This document shows, in pieces, positions 42,583 through 51,893 of a DNA stretch of 64,000 nt. Every line of letters starts with the position of its first letter. Positions within the stretch are counted from its first letter, which is position 1. Source of the stretch: UBA1660 sp964462035 (GTDB lineage: Bacteria; Myxococcota_A; Polyangia; Polyangiales; Houyiibacteriaceae). The stretch is taken from NCBI GenBank assembly GCA_964462035.1, contig CAYXAP010000001.1, positions 62,001-126,000 of the forward strand, in the 5' to 3' direction. Below the pieces are notes generated by a model that saw only the letters and a program-made list of their open reading frames with translations, ran no database searches and was not told the DNA's origin. The position numbers and the translations under genes are program-made.

Positions 42583-43559
42583 GCGTCGGCTCCGAAAGGG
42601 AGATGGTCGAGGTCCACGTTGCCACCGGAGAGCACGATCGCCACCCGGCGACGGTCGCTCCAGGTCCCTGCCAGCGCCGCCGCGACCGGGACGGCGGACG
42701 AGGGCTCGATGACGAGCTTCGTTCGCTCCCACATCAGTCGCATGGCCGGGGTGATCGCCGACTCCTCGACGGTCACGATCGAGCGCCCATCCTCGCGCAG
42801 GATCGCGAACGCCAGCTCGCCGAGGCGCGTTCGGAGCCCGTCCGCGATCGTCGTGCCGGTCGGCGCCGGCGCGTGCTCGCCGGAGGCCAGGCTCCGAGCG
42901 GCGTCATCCATGGTCGCCGGCTCGGCGCCCGTCACCACCACGTTCGGCGCTCGGTAGCGGCAGCAGAGCGACGTTCCAGCGAAGAGGCCACCGCCCCCCA
43001 CCGGCACCACGATCGTGTCCACCAGCGGGTCGTCCTCGAGGATCTCGGCCGCGCAGCTGGCCTGCCCCGCGACCACGCGCGAGTCCTCGTAGGGGTGGAC
43101 GAGCTTCGCGCCCGTTCGCTCCGCCACCTCGGCCAAGGTCGACTCCCGGGCAGCCAGCGTCGGCTCGCAAGGCACGACCTCGGCGCCGTACTCCAGCACG
43201 GCCGCTCGCTTCACTGCGGGCGCGTTCGAGGGCATCACCACCACGCAGCGGACACCGCGTAGCCTCGCGGCGAGCGCCAGCGCCTGGCCGTGATTGCCAC
43301 TCGAGTGGGTGCAGACGCCGGCCTTCGCCTCGGCATCGCTCAGCCCGAAGACCGCGTTCGTGGCGCCGCGGGCCTTGAACGCGCCGGCCTTCTGCAGGTT
43401 CTCGCACTTGAAGACCAGCTCGACCCCGGCGCGCTCGCTGACCGCCCGCGAGCTCAGCATGGGGGTCCGGTGCACCTTGCCCTCGATCCGGGTCCGCGCC
43501 TCGTCGAGCTCGGCGAGGGTGGGCACTGGCTGGACGGCGGCTCCCATCGCGGAGAGCAT
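42579..43559 (-). CDS. Serine/threonine dehydratase, PLP-dependent
   Basis: The protein of about 326 residues has the fold-type II PLP enzyme pattern: the lysine motif AGAFKARGATNAVFG (Schiff-base Lys), the Asn-containing loop THSSGNHGQALALAA, the PLP-phosphate loop PVGGGGLFAG and a C-terminal SGGNVD motif. This fits the threonine/serine dehydratase or serine racemase class (IlvA/TdcB/Sry type) without the regulatory domain of biosynthetic IlvA. Start may be ATG 43559 or ATG 43547. It is divergent from the AmpG-like transporter gene at 43575. Confidence 0.85.
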   Translation of the reverse strand: MLSAMGAAVQPVPTLAELDEARTRIEGKVHRTPMLSSRAVSERAGVELVFKCENLQKAGAFKARGATNAVFGLSDAEAKAGVCTHSSGNHGQALALAARLRGVRCVVVMPSNAPAVKRAAVLEYGAEVVPCEPTLAARESTLAEVAERTGAKLVHPYEDSRVVAGQASCAAEILEDDPLVDTIVVPVGGGGLFAGTSLCCRYRAPNVVVTGAEPATMDDAARSLASGEHAPAPTGTTIADGLRTRLGELAFAILREDGRSIVTVEESAITPAMRLMWERTKLVIEPSSAVPVAAALAGTWSDRRRVAIVLSGGNVDLDHLPFGADA

Positions 43560-43574
43560 ACCTCGCTGGCCCGC

Positions 43575-44810
<1,236 letters not shown>

Positions 44811-44832
44811 CGCTTCGCGCTATCCTCCGGCC

Positions 44833-46170
44833 GTGCTCGATACGATCGTCGTCGGAGGCGGCCTCGCCGGTCTCGCCGTAGCTCGCTCGCTCGTGGACGC
44901 GGGAAGGGACGTCGTCGTCCTCGAAGCGCGCGACCGACTCGGTGGCCGGCTGCACACCGAGCGCCTCGGCGCCGCCGAGCTCGACATCGGCGGCCAGTGG
45001 GTCGGCCCCGGCCAACCCCGGGTCAACCGACTGATCGAACGGCTCGGCCTCACGCGCTTCCCGACCTTCACCCAGGGGACCAAGGTCCTCGAGATCGACG
45101 GCCGCATTCGCACCTACCGCGGCAGCATCCCCACGCTCTCGCCGCTCGGGCTGGCCCAGCTGCAGCTCCTGCTCACCGTCGTCGAGCGGAACATGGCGAA
45201 GGTCGATCCCGTCGCTCCCGAGCTCGCGCCCGACGCGGCTCGCCTCGACGGCGCCACCCTCGACTCCTTCCGCCGGCGCTGGGGCGCGAGCCGCGACGTG
45301 CGCGCGGTGATGGACGCGGCGCTGCGCGCCATCTTCGGCGCCGAGGCCGACGAGATGAGCGCGCTCCACTTCCTGGCCTACCTCAACGCCAGCGGTGGGT
45401 TCCTCGCACTCGCCGAAGCCGAAGGTGCGGCCCAACAAGACCGTATCGTCGAGGGCGCGCAGGCGTTGGTCACCGGCCTCGCCGCCGCCGGGACCCCGGT
45501 CCGCCTCCGCCTCGGCAGCCCGGTGCATTCGCTCACCGAGGGCGACGACCACGTCGTGGCCCGCGGCCCCTTCGGCGAGCTCCTCGCCCGTCGCGTGGTC
45601 CTGACGCTCCCGCCGCCGCTGCTCACCCAGCTGCGCTTCGATCCGCCCCTGCCGCCGGATCGCGTGGCGGCGCTCTCACGCTGGGGCATGGGCGCGGCGA
45701 TCAAGGTCATCGCGCTCTACGACCGCCCCTTCTGGCGTGAGCGTGGCTACTCCGGCGAGGTCGTGTCTTCGGACGGACCGCTCTCGGTCGTCTACGACGA
45801 CTGCGCCCACGATCTGTCTCAGGCGGCCCTCGTCGGCTTCGTCGCCGGTCGCGATGCCCACGCGATGCACCGCCTCGCCGAGGCCGACCGTGAGCGACGG
45901 ATCCTCGCTGCGCTCACGCGAACGCTCGGGCCCGAAGCTGGCAAGCCATCCGCGCTTCGCATGATCGACTGGGGCTCGGAGCCCTGGTCCCGCGGCTGCC
46001 CGGTCGCCCTCGCGGCACCGGGGGCGCTCACCTATGGACCCGGTCTCGCCGCGACCCTTCGCGAGCCCCACGGCCGGATCCACTTCGCCGGCACCGAGAC
46101 CGCCCGCGAGCACATCGGCTACATGGAGGGCGCGCTCGAGTCCGCCGAGCGGGTCCTCTCCGAGCTGTGA
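44833..46170 (+). CDS. Flavin-dependent amine oxidase
   Basis: The 445-residue protein has an N-terminal FAD-binding Rossmann motif (IVVGGGLAGLAVARSLVDAG), the second FAD motif around DIGGQWVGPGQ and the C-terminal signature IHFAGTETAREHIGYMEGALESA. These put it in the monoamine oxidase family, oxidising primary or secondary amines with O2. No signal peptide is seen. Its GTG lies 22 bases after the transporter gene, so the two may be co-transcribed. Confidence 0.85.
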   Translation: MLDTIVVGGGLAGLAVARSLVDAGRDVVVLEARDRLGGRLHTERLGAAELDIGGQWVGPGQPRVNRLIERLGLTRFPTFTQGTKVLEIDGRIRTYRGSIPTLSPLGLAQLQLLLTVVERNMAKVDPVAPELAPDAARLDGATLDSFRRRWGASRDVRAVMDAALRAIFGAEADEMSALHFLAYLNASGGFLALAEAEGAAQQDRIVEGAQALVTGLAAAGTPVRLRLGSPVHSLTEGDDHVVARGPFGELLARRVVLTLPPPLLTQLRFDPPLPPDRVAALSRWGMGAAIKVIALYDRPFWRERGYSGEVVSSDGPLSVVYDDCAHDLSQAALVGFVAGRDAHAMHRLAEADRERRILAALTRTLGPEAGKPSALRMIDWGSEPWSRGCPVALAAPGALTYGPGLAATLREPHGRIHFAGTETAREHIGYMEGALESAERVLSEL

Positions 46171-46174
46171 TCCG

Positions 46175-47536
46175 TCAGACCTCGATTCCGTCCGCGCCCA
46201 GCTCGCTCGCCGTCGCCAGTCGCGCCAGTGTGCCCTCCGGATGCTCGTACCAGCCCGGGTCGTCGTAGCTGTCGAGCGACTCGCGGACCTTGAAGATCGT
46301 GAACATGCCGCCCATGTCGATCCGACCGAAGGCTCCCGGTCCGCCGCCCATCGGGATCGAGTTGGTGGGCTGCGGCATGTCCATGTCGCCCATGCCCGCC
46401 ATGCCATTGCGGCCCATGGGCATGTAGCCGGGCACCAGCCGACGGAGCCGACGGTCGAAGCTCCGCTGGTCGCCGACACCCACCATGTTGGGCACTCCGT
46501 GGCCCATCTGGTTCATGATGTGGTGGGTCATGTGGCAGTGCATCGCCCAGTCGCCGGGGGCGTCGGCTTCGAGCTCGACCCAGCGAGTGGAGCCGGTCGG
46601 GACCAGCACCGTCGTGTGCGGCTGCTGAGCACTCGCTGGGAATGCGCCACCGTCGCTGCCAGCGATGCGGAACTTGTAGCCGTGCAGATGGATGGGGTGG
46701 TTGTCGATGCCGCTCAGGTTCCCGAAGCGCATCCGCACCTTGTCTCCCAGCTGGGCCACGAGAGGCGCGGTTCCGGGGAAAGCCTTCGAGTTCATCGTCA
46801 GCACGTTGAAGTCGGCCATCTCCATCGGGTCCGGCCGTGCCGCCCCGATGGGGACGCTCCACTCGCTGAGCATGATGGCGAAGTCGCGGTCCGGAACGAA
46901 GCCACGCGGTCGCCTCGGGTGCACCACGAACATGCCCATCATGCCCATCGCCATCTGGGTCATCTCGTCCCAGTGCGGGTGGTACATGAACGTCCCGGGC
47001 TCGCCGACGGTGAACTCGTAGCGGAAGGTCTCGCCCGGTTCGATCGGCCGCTGGGTGAGACCGCCCACGCCGTCCATGCCCGCCTCGAGCAGGATGCCGT
47101 GCCAGTGAACGGTCGTGGGCTCGGCCAGCCCGTTCGTCACGTAGATCCGAAGCCGATCACCTTCGACGGCTTCGATGGTCGGCCCCGGTGTGGACCCGTT
47201 GTAGCCCCAGCACTCGGCGCGCAGGCCCTCGGTGAACTCGTGGTCCACGACGCCCGACTTCAGGTGCATGACCTTGACCCCGTCGACCCACCGGAAGGGA
47301 AGGGCCGAGCCGTTCGGGGTCACCACGGGCCGATAGCGATCGTCCGAGTCGCCGCTCGCCGGTCCTTCGGTCGCGACCACCCGGCGCGGTCGAGTGGGCG
47401 CTTGGGCTTCGCTGCGCTGTTCGAGCGCCAGCGCCGCGCCCACCGCGGCGGCCCCACCCAGGAAGGCCCGCCGATTGAATCGCGGGGGCACCGTCGTCGC
47501 TTCGTTCGACTCTCGCTCGTCAGTGTCCGCCATCAT
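46175..47536 (-). CDS. Multicopper oxidase (CopA/CueO type), Tat-exported
   Basis: The 453-residue protein has a twin-arginine leader (FNRRAFLGGAAAVGAALAL). All four copper-binding signatures are present: HWHG, HPHW, HPIHLHG and HCHMTHH, so types 1, 2 and 3 copper sites appear intact. A Met-rich stretch near residues 380-400 (MPMGRNGMAGMGDMDMP) suits Cu(I) oxidation. GGAGG lies five bases before ATG 47536, which overlaps the tail of the TolC-type gene. It is last in the copper operon and should detoxify periplasmic Cu(I). Confidence 0.9.
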   Translation of the reverse strand: MMADTDERESNEATTVPPRFNRRAFLGGAAAVGAALALEQRSEAQAPTRPRRVVATEGPASGDSDDRYRPVVTPNGSALPFRWVDGVKVMHLKSGVVDHEFTEGLRAECWGYNGSTPGPTIEAVEGDRLRIYVTNGLAEPTTVHWHGILLEAGMDGVGGLTQRPIEPGETFRYEFTVGEPGTFMYHPHWDEMTQMAMGMMGMFVVHPRRPRGFVPDRDFAIMLSEWSVPIGAARPDPMEMADFNVLTMNSKAFPGTAPLVAQLGDKVRMRFGNLSGIDNHPIHLHGYKFRIAGSDGGAFPASAQQPHTTVLVPTGSTRWVELEADAPGDWAMHCHMTHHIMNQMGHGVPNMVGVGDQRSFDRRLRRLVPGYMPMGRNGMAGMGDMDMPQPTNSIPMGGGPGAFGRIDMGGMFTIFKVRESLDSYDDPGWYEHPEGTLARLATASELGADGIEV

Positions 47537-48901
47537 CGCCTCCATTGCCCATCGACTCACCGCCCACCGAAGGGGCATCCATCTCCGGGGGTTCGCCCCC
47601 GGCCGCGATCAGCTCCACCGTGGCGGTCGTCCGCCAGAGATCGAACATCGCCTCCACCCGCTCGCGGGCCGCGTCGATGACCGCGCGCCGCGCCTGCAAG
47701 AGCTGGAAGACACCGACGTTCATCGCGTTGTACTGGAGCAGCGTCTGCTCGAGCACCGCGGCTCGCGCCGGCAGCAGGGTCTCGGTGTAGAAGCGCACGC
47801 GCTCGTCGGCGTTCGACCACGCGGCTCGCGTTCGCCGAGCCAGCGACCGAAGCCGGATCGCCTTCTGGAGCAGCTCGTGCTGGGCGATGCGCAACCGCGC
47901 GCGGGTCTCACCGATCGCGCCCTGGTTCTGGTCGAAGAGGGGAATCGCCATCCCCGCCGCGGGCCCGAAGCTCCACTCGCCTTCCTCGCGCTCGGCGAAG
48001 AGCCCCGCGTGGGCCTCCGGTAGGGCACCTCGCATCCGCTCGACACCCACGCGCCGGCCCCAGGCGACCAATGTCTCGCGCTGCGCGCTCAGGACGAGGC
48101 TCCGGTCGACCGCGATCCGTTCGAGATCGGAGACCGTCGGGGGCTCGCCCTCCGGTCCGTCGAAGCCCTCGACCACGCGCCACTCGGTCTGCCGCCCATC
48201 GAGCCCGAGCAAGACCTGCAGCTTCTCTCGGCTCATCAGTGCCCGGAGCTCCGCCTGAGCGACGTCGATTCGAGACCGCTCGTACGCGGCTCGCTGCTGG
48301 ACCACGTCGAGCTGCCGCAGGTTGCCTGCCGTGGCCATGCTCTCGGCCGCTTCCCACGCCGTCAGGAACGTTTCGCTCGCCGTCCGGAAGAGCTCGACCA
48401 GCTGCCGATCGGCCTGATAGCGATCCGTGTGTCGTAGGCGTAGCGAAGGATGTCCGCGGCCGCGCTGAGCTCGGCGGAGTCGAGCTGCGCCTGCGCGGCT
48501 CGGCGGCGGAGTGGCATGCGGAGCCACGCGCCGATGTCGAGTACCGCGCCCATCTCGAGCGCCGAGGCCTGCCCGCCGTCCATGAGTGCCTCGAGCTCCA
48601 GCTCGGGGTTGGGTGGCCGCACGGACCAGAGCTCGGCGACCGCCACGTCGACCTTGGCCAGCCGGGCCTGCAGCTCCGGGCTCTGCCGGACCGCGATCGA
48701 GACGGCGCCATCGGCGTCGAGCGGATCGGCCAGCCGCTCTGCGACCGCGGGGTGCAGCTCGTCCATCTCGCCCGGAGCCCGACGGGGCGCCTCGAGGCGT
48801 CCCGCCCGTGCACGGGTCAGGCTGGTGACGTCGCGAGTGGCCGCACCTGGGGTGGTGCAGGCCAGCAAGAGCGTGGCCAACAGGGTCAGCTCAGTGCGCA
48901 T
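47520..48901 (-). pseudogene. TolC-family outer-membrane efflux lipoprotein, frameshifted
   Basis: The first part reads from ATG 48901 (lipobox LLLACTTP) through LEMGAVLDIGAWLRMPLRRR to AAADILRYAYDT. The second part continues in another frame from about 48430 (RYQADRQLVELFR to the stop at 47520). Together they make a complete OMF protein of about 460 residues. The break sits in GTGTGT (48427-48432). Deleting two bases restores DTDRYQADRQL, so one dinucleotide too many, or one lost base, explains it. This is either a real slippage mutation or a sequencing error. The gene overlaps the genes on both sides and lies between CopA and the oxidase. Confidence 0.75.
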
Positions 48902-49148
48902 GGTCGTCCTCGCTCGTCGGCGCGTCGGCGGGGGCCTCGTCGCGCGCCTGGTGGTGGCGGTGGTGCGCACCGGCTTCCGCGGCCGGAGGCGCGGGCGGGT
49001 CTTCGCGGAGCACTCGGGCCACCGGGGTCTCTGCGCCCACCGGGGCCTCCGGGTCGGCGGCGTGGCCCGGAGCCCAGTCGGGCTCGGGCGACGCACAGCC
49101 GGTGACGAAGGCGACGATCGCCGCGAGCCGAATGGCGAGCCGGGTCAT
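48891..49148 (-). CDS. Small His-rich lipoprotein in copper operon
   Basis: The 85-residue protein has a signal ending in the lipobox VTGC and then a Pro/Ala-rich, His-containing stretch (GAHHRHHQARDEAP, EDDHAH at the end). The His clusters suggest weak metal binding. Its start overlaps the CopA stop by four bases and its end overlaps the efflux-channel start by 11 bases. A metal-buffering role is inferred. Confidence 0.65.
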   Translation of the reverse strand: MTRLAIRLAAIVAFVTGCASPEPDWAPGHAADPEAPVGAETPVARVLREDPPAPPAAEAGAHHRHHQARDEAPADAPTSEDDHAH

Positions 49149-51535
49149 ACCGCGCTCCTTCGCAAGCGGAGGGAGTTGGCGATCACGGACACGGAGCTCA
49201 GGCTCATCGCGCCCGCCGCGAACATCGGGCTGAGCAGCAAACCGAAGAACGGGTAGAGCAGCCCGGCGGCGATCGGAACCCCCAACGTGTTGTAGGCGAA
49301 CGCGAAGAAGAGGTTCTGCTTGATGTTCGCCATCGTCTTTCGAGAGAGCAACAGCGCGCGAACGATCCCGCCGAGGTCGCCCTTCACCAACGTCACGCTC
49401 GCGCTCTCCATCGCCACGTCGGTGCCCGTGCCCATCGCGATGCCCACGTCTGCTCGTGCGAGCGCAGGGGCGTCGTTGATGCCGTCGCCGGCCATCGCCA
49501 CGACGGCACCGCTCTCCTGGAGCGACCGAACCTTCGCGGCCTTCTCGTCCGGCAGCACGCCCGCGATGACCTCGTCGATGCCGAGTTTCGCGGCCACCGC
49601 CTTCGCGGTCGTCTCGCTGTCGCCCGTCAGCATGACTACCTTCAGTCCGCGTTCGTGCAGCGCCGCAATGGCCCCGGGGGTGCTCTCCTTGATGGGGTCG
49701 GCCACCCCGATGAGCCCGGCGATGGCGCCGTCGATGGCCACGAACATCACCGTCTGGCCCTCACCGCGCAGTGCCTCGGCGCGCTCCCGGAGCGACTCGG
49801 CGTCGAGACCCTCGTCGGCCATCATCGCGACGTTGCCGAGCGCGATGCGTCGACCGTCGACCGTCCCGCGTACGCCCTTGCCGGTCACCGACTCGAAATC
49901 GCTCGCCTCGGCGAGCTCATGACCGCGCTCCTCGGCACCCCGGACGATCGCTTCGGCCAGCGGGTGCTCGCTCCCGCGCTCGAGTGCGGCCGCTGCCGTC
50001 AGCAACTCGGCCTCGCCCACACGGTCGGCCGGCTCGACCGCGACCAGCGCCGGTCGACCCTCCGTCAGGGTGCCGGTCTTGTCGACCACCAACGTGTCCA
50101 CGTCGCGGAGCCGCTCGATGGCTTCGGCGTTCTTGAAGAGCACGCCGATCGACGCGCCCCGGCCGGTGGCCACCATGATGGCCATTGGCGTAGCGAGCCC
50201 GAGCGCGCAGGGGCAAGCGATGATCAGGACGGCCACCGCGTTGACCAACGCGTAGGTGAGGGCCGGCTCCGGTCCCCAGAGCGCCCAGCCGATGAAGGTG
50301 AGGACCGCCGTGACGATCACGGTCGGCACGAAGTAGCCGGACACGACGTCGGCCAGCTTCTGGATCGGTGCCCGGCTCCGCTGGGCGTCCGCGACCATCT
50401 GCACGATCCGTGAGAGCAGGGTCTCGGAGCCGATCTTCTCTGCACGCATCGTCAGCGCGCCGTTGCCGTTGATCGTCGAGCCGATCACCGCGTCGCCCTT
50501 GCCCTTGTTCACTGGCACTGGCTCGCCGGTGACCATCGACTCGTCGACGTGGCTCGAGCCTTCGAGGACCTCGCCGTCGACCGGGATCTTCTCGCCGGGG
50601 CGGACTCGGATGCGATCACCGACCTTCACTTCGTCGAGGGGGACGTCGCGCTCTTCACCGTCCGGACCGATCACTCGAGCGCTCTTCGCGGCCATTCCCA
50701 ACAGCTGCTTGATCGCGGCGCCGGTCTTGCTGCGGGCTCGCAGCTCGAGCACCTGACCCAGGAGGATCAGGGCGACGATGACCGCCGCGGACTCGAAGTA
50801 GACTGCGACCTCGCCACCGTGGCCGCGGAACGCCTCCGGGAAGATCCCCGGAACGAGCGTGGCGACGACGCTGTAGCCGTAGGCCACCGCGACGCCGAGG
50901 CCGATGAGGGTGAACATGTTGAGGTGCCCGTTCTTCACCGACGCCACCGCGCGGACGTAGAAGGGCCATGCGGAGTACAGACAGATTGGCGTGGCGAGCG
51001 CGAGCTCGACGTAGGCCCGGGTGCCGTGACCTGGGAGGAGGCTCGAGATGGGGCGACCCGGGAGCATGTCGCCCATCGCGATCACGAGCACGGGCAGCCC
51101 GAGGAGCGCCGCGAAGAGGAAGCGGCGCCACATGTCCTTCAGCTCCGGGTCCGGCTCGTCGTCCAGGCTGACCGTCTTCGGCTCCAGCGCCATACCGCAC
51201 TTCGGGCAGCTCCCTGGACCGATCTGCTCGATCTCGGGGTGCATCGGGCAGGTGTAGATGGTGCCTTCGGGCACGTCCTCGGGCGCTCGGGGCGCCTCGC
51301 CCAGGTACTTGGCGGGGTCGGCGGCGAACTTCGTCCGGCATCCCGCCGAGCAGAAGAAGTGGGTGTGCCCTTCGTGCTCGTGCCGGTGCTCGGAGTCCGC
51401 GGTGACCGTCATCCCGCAGACCGGGTCCTTCAGCTCCGACTCGTGCTGGTCGCCGTGGTGGCAACAGGCATGACTGCCGTGGTCGTGCTTCGAGGGCTCA
51501 TGGCCGCCCTGGTGGCTGTGATCGTGACCGTTCAT
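49145..51535 (-). CDS. copA: Copper-exporting P1B-type ATPase
   Basis: The 796-residue ATPase has a His-rich start and a YHS-like domain (DPVCGMTV, HFFCSAGCRTKF, about 36-80). A heavy-metal-binding zinc-ribbon-like domain (YTCPMHPEIEQI-x-PGSCPKCGMALEP, about 92-120) follows. It then has eight membrane segments with the CPC motif IACPCALGLATP (about 443), the phosphorylation motif DKTGTLTEG (Asp about 484) and the hinge GDGINDAPALA. This matches P1B-1 Cu(I) exporters of the SilP/CopA kind. It starts three bases after csoR in one operon, so copper sensing controls it. Confidence 0.93.
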   Translation of the reverse strand: MNGHDHSHQGGHEPSKHDHGSHACCHHGDQHESELKDPVCGMTVTADSEHRHEHEGHTHFFCSAGCRTKFAADPAKYLGEAPRAPEDVPEGTIYTCPMHPEIEQIGPGSCPKCGMALEPKTVSLDDEPDPELKDMWRRFLFAALLGLPVLVIAMGDMLPGRPISSLLPGHGTRAYVELALATPICLYSAWPFYVRAVASVKNGHLNMFTLIGLGVAVAYGYSVVATLVPGIFPEAFRGHGGEVAVYFESAAVIVALILLGQVLELRARSKTGAAIKQLLGMAAKSARVIGPDGEERDVPLDEVKVGDRIRVRPGEKIPVDGEVLEGSSHVDESMVTGEPVPVNKGKGDAVIGSTINGNGALTMRAEKIGSETLLSRIVQMVADAQRSRAPIQKLADVVSGYFVPTVIVTAVLTFIGWALWGPEPALTYALVNAVAVLIIACPCALGLATPMAIMVATGRGASIGVLFKNAEAIERLRDVDTLVVDKTGTLTEGRPALVAVEPADRVGEAELLTAAAALERGSEHPLAEAIVRGAEERGHELAEASDFESVTGKGVRGTVDGRRIALGNVAMMADEGLDAESLRERAEALRGEGQTVMFVAIDGAIAGLIGVADPIKESTPGAIAALHERGLKVVMLTGDSETTAKAVAAKLGIDEVIAGVLPDEKAAKVRSLQESGAVVAMAGDGINDAPALARADVGIAMGTGTDVAMESASVTLVKGDLGGIVRALLLSRKTMANIKQNLFFAFAYNTLGVPIAAGLLYPFFGLLLSPMFAAGAMSLSSVSVIANSLRLRRSAV

Positions 51536-51538
51536 CGC

Positions 51539-51817
51539 TCACGCTCCCATCTTCTCGAAGAGCCGAATCAGCTCGTCGATCTTGGTTTGTCGATCGTCTG
51601 CATCGGTGCTCGCGAACGCGCCCTTCACGCAGGTCTGGAGGTGCGAGGCCAGCATCAGCTGCCCCGCCTTGGCGAGCGCCGCCCTTGCGGCGGCGATCTG
51701 CAGCAACACGTCCACGCAGTAGCGGTCCTCCTCGACCATCCGTTGGATGCCATTGACCTGGCCGGCGGCTCGCTTGAGTCGCTTCGTGACCTGCGTCTTC
51801 GTGTCTTCGTTCATCAT
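51539..51817 (-). CDS. csoR: CsoR-family copper-sensing repressor
   Basis: The 92-residue all-helical DUF156 protein has the CsoR metal ligands: Cys in DRYCVDVLLQ and His/Cys in SHLQTC (H-x3-C). The body RLKRAAGQVNGIQRMVEED is typical. A Cu(I)-responsive repressor is inferred. ATG 51817 and ATG 51814 are both possible; the in-frame extension to 51877 runs through the operator and an inverted repeat and was rejected. It heads the copper operon and is followed by copA within three bases. The dyad at 51828-51845 is its likely operator. Confidence 0.92.
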   Translation of the reverse strand: MMNEDTKTQVTKRLKRAAGQVNGIQRMVEEDRYCVDVLLQIAAARAALAKAGQLMLASHLQTCVKGAFASTDADDRQTKIDELIRLFEKMGA

Positions 51818-51827
51818 GCGAATACAC

Positions 51828-51845
51828 ATACCGGGGTAGGGGTAT
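51828..51845 (-). promoter_or_regulatory. CsoR-type operator
   Basis: ATACCGGGGTAGGGGTAT is an 18-bp site with perfect ATACC/GGTAT arms and a G-run centre, 11 bases before the csoR start. Known CsoR operators share the ATACC-(G/C run)-GGTAT layout. Binding here would block the csoR-copA operon. Confidence 0.75.
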
Positions 51846-51856
51846 AGGTGGCACAC

Positions 51857-51880
51857 GTCGTGAGTGAGTTTGCTCACGAC
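51857..51880 (-). terminator. Hairpin insulating the copper operon
   Basis: GTCGTGAG (51857-51864) and CTCACGAC (51873-51880) form a perfect 8-bp stem with loop TGAGTTTG. It sits between the stop of the propeller-TlpA gene and the csoR operator, so it would end transcription from the upstream gene. Confidence 0.55.
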
Positions 51881-51893
51881 CGCATCGGGGGGA

